In this document: one piece after another, positions 41,846-48,715 of the stretch
How the letters are laid out: each line of letters starts with the position of its first letter
How positions within the stretch are numbered: position 1 is the first letter of the stretch
From: Phytohabitans sp036906915
Lineage (GTDB): Bacteria > Actinomycetota > Actinomycetes > Mycobacteriales > Micromonosporaceae
Assembly: GCF_036906915.1 (NCBI RefSeq)
Contig: NZ_JBAKHX010000018.1
Coordinates: 1-64,000, forward strand
Length of the DNA: 64,000 bases
Direction: 5' to 3'
The notes under the pieces: model-generated
What the model was told of the DNA's origin: nothing
The model's input: the letters and a program-made list of their open reading frames with translations, nothing else
Database searches by the model: none
Program-made: the position numbers and the translations under genes

Positions 41846-42892
41846 GTGGAGAAGCGCAAATTTGCACGAATGGACCGCGACTCAAGCGTGATCGGACTCG
41901 GCGCCTGGCAGCTTGGCGCCGACTGGGGTGAGGTCAGCGAAGACACGGCGTTCGCCACGCTGGCCGGTGCCGTCGAGGCGGGCGTGACCTTCATCGACAC
42001 AGCCGACGTGTACGGCGACGGCCGCAGCGAGCAGATCATCGGCCGGTTCCTGCGGGAACATCCGGCCGGCAGCAGCGTCACCGTGGCAACCAAGATGGGC
42101 CGGCGGGTCGAGCAGGACCCAGCCGCCTACACACTCAACAACTTCCGCGAGTGGAACGACCGCTCCCGCGAAAACCTGGGCGTCGACACCCTCGACCTGG
42201 TGCAACTGCACTGCCCGCCCAGCGCCGTCTACCGCACCGAGCAGGTCTACGAGGCCCTCGAGACGCTCGTGCAGGAAAAGCGCGTCGCGGCGTACGGCGT
42301 CAGCGTCGAGACCTGCGAAGAGGCGCTCGCCGCGATCACCCGGCCGGGCATCGCGAGCGTGCAGATCGTCCTGAACGCGCTGCGGCACAAGCCGCTCGAA
42401 GAGGTGCTCCCGGCAGCCGCCGAGGCGGGCGTCGGCATCATCGCCCGGGTGCCGTTGGCGAGCGGCCTGCTCTCCGGCCGGTACGACGAGAACACCCACT
42501 TTCCCGAGAACGACCACCGCACGTACAACCGCCATGGCGGCTCCTTCGACGTCGGCGAGACGTTCTCCGGCGTCGAATACCACATCGGACTCGAAGCGGT
42601 ACGCCGCTTGACACCACTGGTACCCGAAGGTGCGACGACGGCCCAGTTCGCGCTGCGCTGGATCCTCGACCAGCCGACTGCCCTGTCCGGTGGAGTCTCG
42701 TTCAGCGCGAGCGCTGAACGAGACTCCACCGGGAAATCAGTGACCGTGGTGATTCCGGGCGCGCGCAACGCCGAGCAGGCCCGCGGAAACGCGGCGGCCG
42801 CCGACCTGCCGCCCCTCTCCCCCGAGGTGCACGAACAGGTCAAAGCCGTGTACGACGAACTGATCCGCCCGCAGATCCACCACCGCTGGTGA
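41846..42892 (+). CDS. Aldo/keto reductase with palindromic in-frame insertion
   Basis: 348 aa. Starts VEKRKFARMDRDSSVIGLGAWQLG. AKR residues: FIDTADVYGDGRSEQIIG (Asp, Tyr), VTVATKMGRR (Lys), LDLVQLHCPPS (His). The usual C-terminal run ILDQP-xxVTVVIPGARN is split by about 18 residues (TALSGGVSFSASAERDSTGK) encoded mostly by a perfect palindrome at 42687-42732. The reading frame is kept and the rest of the protein is complete, but the insert sits just before the cofactor-binding IPGAR loop, so activity may be altered. The stop overlaps the next small gene. Confidence 0.9.
   Translation: MEKRKFARMDRDSSVIGLGAWQLGADWGEVSEDTAFATLAGAVEAGVTFIDTADVYGDGRSEQIIGRFLREHPAGSSVTVATKMGRRVEQDPAAYTLNNFREWNDRSRENLGVDTLDLVQLHCPPSAVYRTEQVYEALETLVQEKRVAAYGVSVETCEEALAAITRPGIASVQIVLNALRHKPLEEVLPAAAEAGVGIIARVPLASGLLSGRYDENTHFPENDHRTYNRHGGSFDVGETFSGVEYHIGLEAVRRLTPLVPEGATTAQFALRWILDQPTALSGGVSFSASAERDSTGKSVTVVIPGARNAEQARGNAAAADLPPLSPEVHEQVKAVYDELIRPQIHHRW
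42687..42732. repeat. 46-bp perfect palindrome inside a coding sequence
   Basis: Each arm is 22 nt, CCGGTGGAGTCTCGTTCAGC plus GC, and its exact complement, with only GA between them. It lies in frame within the aldo/keto reductase. It is unrelated to the GATCAAGGGC family. No second copy was noticed in the window. Confidence 0.95.
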
Positions 42893-43083
42893 AGGGCTGG
42901 CTCGCCCTCGCGCTGGGGCTCCTCGCCGTCGTCGTCGGTGCGGTGTGGACGCTGCAGGGTTTGGGGCACCTGACGGGCAGCGTGATGACCGACGAGCGGA
43001 TCTGGGCAGTCGTGGGCCCGCTGGTGGCGCTCATCGGCCTGGCGCTGATCTGGTACGGCCTGCGGACCCGCAAGCGCGGCTAA
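42889..43083 (+). CDS. 64-residue two-helix membrane protein
   Basis: GTG start overlapping the reductase stop (GTGA). Two hydrophobic helices (WLALALGLLAVVVGAVWTLQGL and VVGPLVALIGLALIWYGL) and a basic end RTRKRG. A conserved-looking small integral membrane protein; function unknown. Translational coupling with the reductase is likely. Confidence 0.75.
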   Translation: MKGWLALALGLLAVVVGAVWTLQGLGHLTGSVMTDERIWAVVGPLVALIGLALIWYGLRTRKRG

Positions 43084-43088
43084 ACGGA

Positions 43089-43124
43089 TCGCGCCCCGCA
43101 CCCGGGGTCGGGTGCGGGGCGCGA
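43089..43124. terminator. Strong bidirectional terminator
   Basis: Perfect 16-bp arms, TCGCGCCCCGCACCCG and its complement, with loop GGGT, lie between the convergent small membrane protein and cold-shock genes. Confidence 0.88.
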
Positions 43125-43134
43125 CTGAGCTCGG

Positions 43135-43338
43135 TCAGAGCGGGCGAACCTGCTCGGCCTGCGGGCCCTTCTGGCCCTGCGCGATCTCGAACTCCACCCG
43201 CTGGTTCTCCTCCAGGGTCCGGTAACCGCTGGTCTGGATCGCCGAGAAGTGGACAAACACGTCGGCACCCCCACCATCCACGGTGATGAAGCCGAAGCCC
43301 TTGTCAGCGTTGAACCACTTCACGGTTCCTTGCGCCAT
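43135..43338 (-). CDS. Cold-shock protein (CspA family)
   Basis: 67 aa RNA/DNA chaperone. MAQGTVKWFNADKGFGFITVDGG holds RNP1 (KGFGFI) and VFVHFSAI holds RNP2; ends GPQAEQVRPL. ATG with AGGAGA 7 nt upstream. The roughly 220-bp stretch upstream (43339-43559) has no other gene and may contain a long 5' leader, as is common for csp genes. Confidence 0.96.
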   Translation of the reverse strand: MAQGTVKWFNADKGFGFITVDGGGADVFVHFSAIQTSGYRTLEENQRVEFEIAQGQKGPQAEQVRPL

Positions 43339-43559
43339 GCTGTATCTCCTTCTGAAACTGACGGCCGAGCACCGTGCGGCCGGTTGGCCGTTTTCGAGCA
43401 GCGGCGCTTGAGGCGGCCCCCAGAAGGAGGACTTCTCATAACCCACGCCGTCTCGACAACAGCGTGGACCAGCAAACCACGTACGCAAAAACTTCGTACA
43501 GCCTACCCGAGGAATTTCTCCGACATGTGACCTGCTGGGGGCTCGCGGTGTGGTGGGGG

Positions 43560-43832
43560 TCAGGCCGGCCAGCGACCGGTCAACCGCCGTATTCCCGCAG
43601 CTCCGCCCCTGTCTACGGCCGCTTTCACCACCGCGAAGATGACCCCTTGGAGCGCCGCGGCGCCCAACACCTCACCCCAGCCGCGATCCTCGTCTGTCGC
43701 GTTCGGGGCATCGTCGTCGCCCGCGGCCATCTTCCACACCTGCTTGAACAGGGCCCCGGCGACCATGCCCGCGCCGACGCCCAGCAGCAGGCCCACCGGC
43801 TTGTACGCCAGCTTGTTGACCGTCTTGCTCAC
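43560..43832 (-). CDS. DUF4235-type membrane protein
   Basis: 90 aa. Two hydrophobic stretches (PVGLLLGVGAGMVAGALFKQVWK and GEVLGAAALQGVIFAVVKAAVDRGGAAGIRRLTG) as in DUF4235. GTG with AGGAGG 5 nt upstream. Overlaps the DUF3618 gene by 4 bp. Last gene of the holin-like/DUF3618/DUF4235 operon. Confidence 0.85.
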   Translation of the reverse strand: MSKTVNKLAYKPVGLLLGVGAGMVAGALFKQVWKMAAGDDDAPNATDEDRGWGEVLGAAALQGVIFAVVKAAVDRGGAAGIRRLTGRWPA

Positions 43833-44107
43833 CCGCGCCTCCTCTGGATCACCATCAGGACGATTATCGCGGCGGTGGCACCGGCCACCATGGCCGCCCA
43901 CGGCACAGCGTTGCGGCGCACCGCCACCCCAGCGTCGTGCACCTGTGCCAGGGCACGTTCCCGGGTGTGCTCGGCGGAGGCACGCACCCGGGCCTTGACA
44001 TCCGCCTTCGCCGCGAGCGCCTGCACCGTCTCGCCCAGGTCGGCTCGCGCCTGCCGGATGTCCTCGCGCAGCATCTCCACGTCGCCGCTGCCATTGGTAC
44101 CGTTCAT
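43829..44107 (-). CDS. DUF3618-type membrane protein
   Basis: 92 aa. N-terminal amphipathic part VEMLREDIRQARADLGETVQALAAKADVKARV matches DUF3618, followed by one membrane helix (AAMVAGATAAIIVLMVIQ) near the C terminus. Known in actinobacterial envelope operons with holin-like proteins; function unknown. Confidence 0.85.
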   Translation of the reverse strand: MNGTNGSGDVEMLREDIRQARADLGETVQALAAKADVKARVRASAEHTRERALAQVHDAGVAVRRNAVPWAAMVAGATAAIIVLMVIQRRRG

Positions 44108-44135
44108 GGCGCTCCGCCCTCCGTCGCTGCCGTCT

Positions 44136-44630
44136 TCAGTGCCGGCTCCGCTCCTTCTTGACCGCGCGCCTCATGGCCGCGTCCTTCTTGACCGCGTCCC
44201 TCATGGCCGCGTCCTTCTTGATCGCGGACGTCACCGCGTCGACGTCGGCCCGCAGGCTCGACGCCGTCGCGCTCGGCACCGGCGGCACGGCCTGCTTCAC
44301 CTGCCTGCGGCCGACCAGCGCCAACACGCCCGCCAGCGCAAACAGCACCACCGTCACGATGAGCGCGGCCGCCCACGCCGGCAGGACAAGATCGAGCAGC
44401 AAAATCGCTGTGGCGACCAGCGCCCCCAGCCCGTACACGGCCAGCACGCCCCCACCACCGAACAGGCCGATGCCCAGCCCGGCATGCTTGCCCTTCTCGG
44501 TCAGCTCCGCCCTCGCCAGCGCCAGCTCGTCGCGCACCAGCCGGGAGATCTGCTCGCTGGCCCGCTGCACCAGCTCACCGGTCGACTGCTCCGCGACCGG
44601 CCGGGACCCGTTCTTGAGCACATCCGCCAT
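44136..44630 (-). CDS. Phage-holin-family (Actinobacterial Holin-X) membrane protein
   Basis: 164 aa. STGELVQRASEQISRLVRDELALARAELTEKGKHAG, then two membrane helices (LFGGGGVLAVYGLGALVATAILLL and AALIVTVVLFALAGVLALVG). The C-terminal tail has a direct repeat (KKDAAMRDAV / KKDAAMRRAV / KKE) mirrored by about 33-bp tandem DNA repeats at 44160-44225. Not a phage gene in this setting: it heads the chromosomal DUF3618/DUF4235 operon. Confidence 0.85.
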   Translation of the reverse strand: MADVLKNGSRPVAEQSTGELVQRASEQISRLVRDELALARAELTEKGKHAGLGIGLFGGGGVLAVYGLGALVATAILLLDLVLPAWAAALIVTVVLFALAGVLALVGRRQVKQAVPPVPSATASSLRADVDAVTSAIKKDAAMRDAVKKDAAMRRAVKKERSRH

Positions 44631-44727
44631 GGCGCCCCTCCTCTGCCCCTCGCCGCCCCTATGCCCGCTTCTGAGCCTCCCGCAAACCCACTTCCCCGGC
44701 TGCCGGTTTGCCCGGCGCGATCCCGCC

Positions 44728-44822
44728 GATCAAGGACATCTCCGCCGATCAAGGGCAAACGCACGGGGTTGGATCTCATTTCCACGGGCGTTTGCCCTTG
44801 ATCGGCGGACTTCTCCTTGATC
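44728..44822 (+). repeat. GATCAAGGGC palindromic repeat, copy E (forward, both outer arms)
   Basis: The 57-bp core (44747-44803, arms GATCAAGGGCAAACGCACG and CGGGCGTTTGCCCTTGATC) is nested in a second pair of arms, GATCAAGGACATCTCCGCC (44728-44746) and GGCGGACTTCTCCTTGATC (44804-44822). Total 95 bp. Most complete copy in the window. Confidence 0.9.
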
Positions 44823-45048
44823 AGCGCCGCGCCTTGGGAGCACGGCGGCGGCGCGCGGCCGTCGTGACTTGGGCACGGCGGCGGCGCACGGCCCTTGGCA
44901 GCGCGGCGATCTCGCCGAGGTCTAAACCAGGACAATCCGCCGGGTCAACCGCAAGGCTGCCGCGCGGATGTCGCGTCGGGGTCACCCGGCAGGAGCGCGG
45001 AGGGCAACACGCGGCAGGAGCGCGCGGAAGCGTGCCTTGGGCGACGTC

Positions 45049-45123
45049 GATCAAGGAGATCTGCATCGATCAAGGGCAAACGCACGCGGAAAGAGATCCA
45101 ACCACGTGCGTTTGCCCTTGATC
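45049..45123 (-). repeat. GATCAAGGGC palindromic repeat, copy F (inverted)
   Basis: Core 45068-45123 (one A shorter than copy B) with inner arm GATCAAGGAGATCTGCATC (45049-45067) facing copy E. Almost identical to copy B, 31 kb away. Confidence 0.9.
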
Positions 45124-45128
45124 GGCGG

Positions 45129-46553
45129 TCAGGAGGGCGGGGTGGGCCGTGCCTCCCGGCCGGCAACGGCCGGCGCCGGCTCGGGCGGTGAGGGCGGCTC
45201 CGCTGGATCGGGACGGGCGGAGTCGTCGGGGCCGACGAAGGCCTCGGCGCGGGAGTCGCCGTCGTCGCTGCCGCCGAAGACGCGGGCATCGTCGTCCGGC
45301 GCCGCGCCATCGCGCGCCACACCATCCCGACCGCCGCCATCCCGACCAGCACCATTGCGAGCAGCGCCATCGCGGGCAGCACCATTGCGAGCAGCGCCGT
45401 CGTGGGCGCCGTCGTGGGCGCCGTCGCGAGCAGCACCATTGCGAGCAGCACCGTCGCGGACAGTGCCGTCGCGGGCGCCGTCGCGGGCGGTGCCGTCGGG
45501 GTGGCGGGTGAGCGTGGGCCATACCGCGCCGTCGGAGGCCAGGTCGGCGCGCATGCGCGGGAGGGCGTCCGGGTGGTGCTGGCGGATCCAGTTGACCAGG
45601 TGCTCGCGTACCAGGCAGCGAAGGTCCCACAGCGTCGGCGCGTCGGCGGCGCTCACCAGCGCGCGTACCTGGATCATCCCGCCGGTCGCCTCGGTGACCT
45701 GGAGCACGCACACCCGGCCGTCCCAGAGCTCGCTGCGCTCGACGAACCGCCGTAGCTCCTCGCGCATCTGGGTCACCGGCACCGACCAGTCCAGGTCGAA
45801 CTCGGCCGTGCCCAGCACCGCCGCCCGGGTCCGGGTCCAGTTCTGGAACGGCTTGGTGGTGAAGTACGACGTGGGCAGGATCAGCCGCCGGTCGTCCCAG
45901 ACCTGCACGACCACGTAGCTCAGGGTGAGTTCTTCGACCCGGCCCCACTCGCCCTCGACCACGACCACGTCGTCGAGCCGCACCGCGTCGCTGAACGTGA
46001 GCTGGAGCCCCGCGAACACGTTGCTCAGTACGCTCTGCGCGGCCAGCGCGGCCACCACGCCGATGACGCCAGCGGACGCCAGCACGCTCGCGCCGATGGC
46101 TCGCACATGCGGAAACGTCATCAGCATCACGCCGGCCGTGAGCACCACGATGCCGGCCACGGTGACCCGGCGCAGCATCACCACCTGGGTGTGCAGCTTC
46201 CGGGCGCGGCGGTTGTCGGGTACGTCGGTGCGGAACCGGGCCAGCGCGAGGTCTTCGCTCACCAGCAGCAGTGCGGCGACCAGCCACGCGAACCCCGCGA
46301 TCGCGGCCAGCACCAGCAGGTGCAGCACGCTCGCCCGGCCGGGGAACTCACCGGCGGAGCTGCGTACCGCCGCCTGGCAGGCCAGCAGCACGACGGCTAC
46401 CTGGAACGGCCGGTGCGCGTGCTCGGTGAGCTCGCGCAGCAGCACGGACCGATTGCCGAGCCGGCGGATCACCCGGTGTACGACCTCGACCACAGCCAGT
46501 GCGATCGCCACGGCGGCGACGGTTACGGCGACCGTCCACAGGGCGGCCTCCAC
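45129..46553 (-). CDS. MscS-family mechanosensitive channel with RDGAA repeat tail
   Basis: 474 aa. Three or more N-terminal membrane helices, the pore-type helix ASAGVIGVVAALAAQSVLSNVFAGLQL, then the MscS beta domain (AVRLDDVVVVEGEWGRVEELTLSYVVVQVWDDRRLILPTSYFTT) and alpha/beta end. From about residue 351 to 422 follow some 14 degenerate RDGAA pentapeptides, then an acidic Pro-rich end. The channel would release solutes on osmotic downshock. The tail is outside the family and probably cytoplasmic. Confidence 0.9.
   Translation of the reverse strand: MEAALWTVAVTVAAVAIALAVVEVVHRVIRRLGNRSVLLRELTEHAHRPFQVAVVLLACQAAVRSSAGEFPGRASVLHLLVLAAIAGFAWLVAALLLVSEDLALARFRTDVPDNRRARKLHTQVVMLRRVTVAGIVVLTAGVMLMTFPHVRAIGASVLASAGVIGVVAALAAQSVLSNVFAGLQLTFSDAVRLDDVVVVEGEWGRVEELTLSYVVVQVWDDRRLILPTSYFTTKPFQNWTRTRAAVLGTAEFDLDWSVPVTQMREELRRFVERSELWDGRVCVLQVTEATGGMIQVRALVSAADAPTLWDLRCLVREHLVNWIRQHHPDALPRMRADLASDGAVWPTLTRHPDGTARDGARDGTVRDGAARNGAARDGAHDGAHDGAARNGAARDGAARNGAGRDGGGRDGVARDGAAPDDDARVFGGSDDGDSRAEAFVGPDDSARPDPAEPPSPPEPAPAVAGREARPTPPS
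45288..45503 (-). repeat. Degenerate 15-bp repeats encoding RDGAA tail
   Basis: Period of 15 bp (sometimes 12) in the 3' part of the mscS-like gene, giving units RDGAA, RNGAA, RDGAH, RDGGG, RDGVA and similar. Variation between units is mostly at the first two and fifth codons. Confidence 0.75.
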
Positions 46554-46628
46554 TGGTGTACCTCCTTCTCATCGGCAACGGCCGGCCAAGCCGCCAACGA
46601 TGCCCGAAGTGAGCGGAGGTAACCAGCC

Positions 46629-46955
46629 TCAGCGGGAGATCTTCATTACGACTTCGGTGTCTGTGACGCTCTGCACGGCGACGTTTAGGCCGCCCACGTC
46701 GGTGCCCTGCTCTCCTACGGTGAGGGAGAGGCTCTCGCCTGCCACCTCGACGGTCACCTTGTCGCCGTCGACGCCGACCAGTTTGGCGTCGACGCCGAGC
46801 ACGCTCGCCTTGGCGTCGACGCCGCGGTCGAAGGTGACGGTGCACGCATCCAGGCCGCAGTCGGTGTTGGAGCCCTCGGAGCCGCAGCCAGCGAGAAGGA
46901 CCAGGCCGAGGGCCAGCCCAGACGCTAGCCGGGCGGCGGTCAGTCGGTTCATCAC
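46629..46955 (-). CDS. Small lipoprotein of unknown function
   Basis: About 108 aa. Lipoprotein signal MNRLTAARLASGLALGLVLLAGC, lipobox LAGC. The mature part has a repeated beta-like pattern (ASVLGVDAKLVGVDGDKVTVEVAGESLSLTVGEQGTDVGGLNVAVQSVTDTEVVMKI). The GTG at 46955 is 7 nt after TACGCT and fits a leaderless start; ATG at 46952 is the alternative. Function unknown. Confidence 0.8.
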   Translation of the reverse strand: MMNRLTAARLASGLALGLVLLAGCGSEGSNTDCGLDACTVTFDRGVDAKASVLGVDAKLVGVDGDKVTVEVAGESLSLTVGEQGTDVGGLNVAVQSVTDTEVVMKISR

Positions 46956-46962
46956 GTGATCC

Positions 46963-46968
46963 AGCGTA
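46963..46968 (-). promoter_or_regulatory. TANNNT -10 box of lipoprotein gene, leaderless type
   Basis: TACGCT stands 7 nt before the GTG at 46955, suggesting initiation at the start codon. Confidence 0.45.
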
Positions 46969-47000
46969 CGTGGCGGGATCCACGGGGTTGCGTATGCCGC

Positions 47001-47006
47001 TACCCT
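47001..47006 (+). promoter_or_regulatory. TANNNT -10 box of GNAT gene, leaderless type
   Basis: TACCCT is 7 nt before the GTG at 47014 and there is no Shine-Dalgarno sequence, so the mRNA is probably leaderless. Confidence 0.5.
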
Positions 47007-47013
47007 GGCCCTC

Positions 47014-47298
47014 GTGAACGTGCTCGTAGCCGACAATCCCGCCCGACGCCGCTTCGAGATCCTGGTCGACGGTGGGCTGGCCGGCTTCGCGGCGTACCTG
47101 GTGCGCGACGGCCTCCTCGTCTTCACCCACACCGAGATCGACCCCGCCTTCCAGGGCAAGGGCGTCGGTGCCCAGCTCGCGGCGGCCGCGCTCGACCAGG
47201 TGCGCGAGCGGGGCGAGAAGATCGTGCTGGAGTGCCCCTTCATGGCCGCGTACGTGCAGCGGCACACCGAATACCAGGACCTCGTCGTCGAGAGATGA
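47014..47298 (+). CDS. Small GNAT-family N-acetyltransferase
   Basis: 94 aa, the short YjdJ-type acetyltransferase. FEILVDGGLAGFAAYLVRDGLLVFTHTEIDPAFQGKGVGAQLAAAAL contains the acetyl-CoA pyrophosphate loop QGKGVG; ends CPFMAAYVQRHTEYQDLV, as in the family. Target unknown. TGA overlaps the next ATG (ATGA). Confidence 0.9.
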   Translation: MNVLVADNPARRRFEILVDGGLAGFAAYLVRDGLLVFTHTEIDPAFQGKGVGAQLAAAALDQVRERGEKIVLECPFMAAYVQRHTEYQDLVVER

Positions 47299-47894
47299 AC
47301 CACCCGCTCGCCGACGAGCTGTTTCTCGTCGGCCACGACGAGTACACCGGCAAACCGACCGGCAACGCCGACGTGCTGGCCAGCGCGCTCGCGGGCGCGG
47401 TCCTCGGTGAGCTGCTGCTCGACGGCCGGCTGACCATTGTCGAGGGTCGCGTCGCGGTGCAGGCCGCCCGCGCGTACGGCGAGAAAGTGACCGACGCGGC
47501 GATGGGTGAGGTGTGCCGCCAGGGCGACCGGTTACCGGTCCGGCACTGGGTGGGCTACCTGCGCCACGACGTGCGCGACGTGGTGGCCAGGCGGCTGGTG
47601 GCGACCGGGCTGGTGCGGCGCGAGCAGCCGCGCGGCCTGGCGCGGCGCGGGCAGACCCGCTACCCCGCCTACGATCCGCAGCGGTACGCCGAGCCGCGCC
47701 GCCGCCTCGCGCAGGCGATGGCCGGGCAGGGCCCCGTCGACGCGCAGCTCGCGACGCTGGCCGCGCTGGCCGGGACTGCCGGGCTGGTCGCCGATCCGGC
47801 TCGGATTCGCGAAAACCTGCCGTGGGTGCTGCGCGACCTGGTGTCCGGCGTGGACGAAGCGGTGCGCGTCCAAGCCCTGGCCACCGCGGTCTAG
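47295..47894 (+). CDS. GPP34 (GOLPH3-like) family protein
   Basis: 199 aa. LADELFLVGHDEYTGKPTGN, LAGAVLGELLLDGRLTI and later LVATGLVRREQPRG match bacterial GPP34 proteins, which in eukaryotes bind phosphatidylinositol 4-phosphate. Role in actinobacteria unknown. Coupled to the GNAT gene; 4-bp convergent overlap with the next gene. Confidence 0.88.
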   Translation: MNHPLADELFLVGHDEYTGKPTGNADVLASALAGAVLGELLLDGRLTIVEGRVAVQAARAYGEKVTDAAMGEVCRQGDRLPVRHWVGYLRHDVRDVVARRLVATGLVRREQPRGLARRGQTRYPAYDPQRYAEPRRRLAQAMAGQGPVDAQLATLAALAGTAGLVADPARIRENLPWVLRDLVSGVDEAVRVQALATAV

Positions 47895-48664
47895 ACCGCG
47901 TGTTCCGGCGCCGGCAGGTCTTCGAACGGAAACCGCCGGGCGAAGTCGGGCCAGGTCACGGTGATGCGGATGCGGTCGGCGGCGGCGTCGAGCGCCGGCT
48001 CGGTGGCCAGGTCGGCGATCTCACCGAGCTGCGCCAGCGCCCGCCGCACCTCGCTCACCGGCATGCGCAGCCCTGTCGCCATCGCCCCCAGGTAGGTGGT
48101 GAGCTGCCGGCGCCGCCACCGCCGCCGCCCGCGGCTGGCCATCTCGCGCACCGTGATGGCGACGAGCACGGTGCGGTCGTCCTGCTGGGCCTGCTCCTCG
48201 TGCACCAGCTCCTGGCCGACGAGCGGCAGCACGTCGATCGGGTTCTGGTCGAGCCGCGGCCGCACCACCTCGCCGTCCAATGTGAACAGTCCGAAGCCGG
48301 CGAGGCAGGTCAGCAGCTCGTCGAGGGTGTGCGGCACGGGCAGCCCGCGGCGCCGGCACATCTCGGTGAACAGCTCGATGCGGGCCGCCCGCACCTGCAC
48401 GACCCGGTCGTAGTGCTCGCGGGCCCGGCGCTCGGCGTGACCGGCGTCACGTCGTGGATGCCGCCGCCGGGCGCGGGCGATCCAGTCGTCGACCGATCCG
48501 GGGTCGCACCACACAGGTGTGTCCCACGGCAGGATCGACCACGCCGATCGGGGGAACTGCTCCTGGTCAGGGATCACGGTCAGGTAGGCGAACGAGCAGG
48601 GGAGCCAGCGAATCCAGGACGGCACCATCACTGCCCGCTGCCAATCGACGGCCACGAAAGGCAC
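47891..48664 (-). CDS. Uncharacterised actinobacterial protein
   Basis: 257 aa, soluble, Arg-rich. Conserved-looking N-terminal block SWIRWLPCSFAYLTVIPDQEQFPRSAWSILPWDTPVWCDPGSVDDWI; the middle is Arg-rich (RARRRHPRRDAGHAERRAREHYDRV); a helix-turn-helix-like stretch near RRQLTTYLGAMATGLRMPVSEVRRALAQLGEI could be a winged helix. It may belong to a DUF found only in actinobacteria; I do not assign a function. Confidence 0.75.
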   Translation of the reverse strand: MPFVAVDWQRAVMVPSWIRWLPCSFAYLTVIPDQEQFPRSAWSILPWDTPVWCDPGSVDDWIARARRRHPRRDAGHAERRAREHYDRVVQVRAARIELFTEMCRRRGLPVPHTLDELLTCLAGFGLFTLDGEVVRPRLDQNPIDVLPLVGQELVHEEQAQQDDRTVLVAITVREMASRGRRRWRRRQLTTYLGAMATGLRMPVSEVRRALAQLGEIADLATEPALDAAADRIRITVTWPDFARRFPFEDLPAPEHAV

Positions 48665-48715
48665 GATACTGCCACAGCGCGTATCCGTGGGGGCACGCTC
48701 CGCTGTGGACGGTAG

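Larger units (their letters stand above)
44631..45128. other. Intergenic repeat-rich block
   Basis: About 500 bp with no convincing gene. It contains palindrome E (44728-44822), GC-rich sequence with imperfect repeats (GCACGGCGGCGGCGC at about 44838 and 44875), and palindrome F (45049-45123). It lies between the divergent-side start of the holin-like operon and the 3' end of the mscS gene. Confidence 0.75.

Noticed and set aside
44136..44630. Prophage remnant suggested by the phage-holin family protein
   Set aside because: The family is common in actinobacterial chromosomes with DUF3618 and DUF4235; no other phage gene is near.
44708..45191. Short open frames across palindromes E and F
   Set aside because: They translate the repeat itself (SIKGKRT-type peptides), the same on every copy; non-coding.
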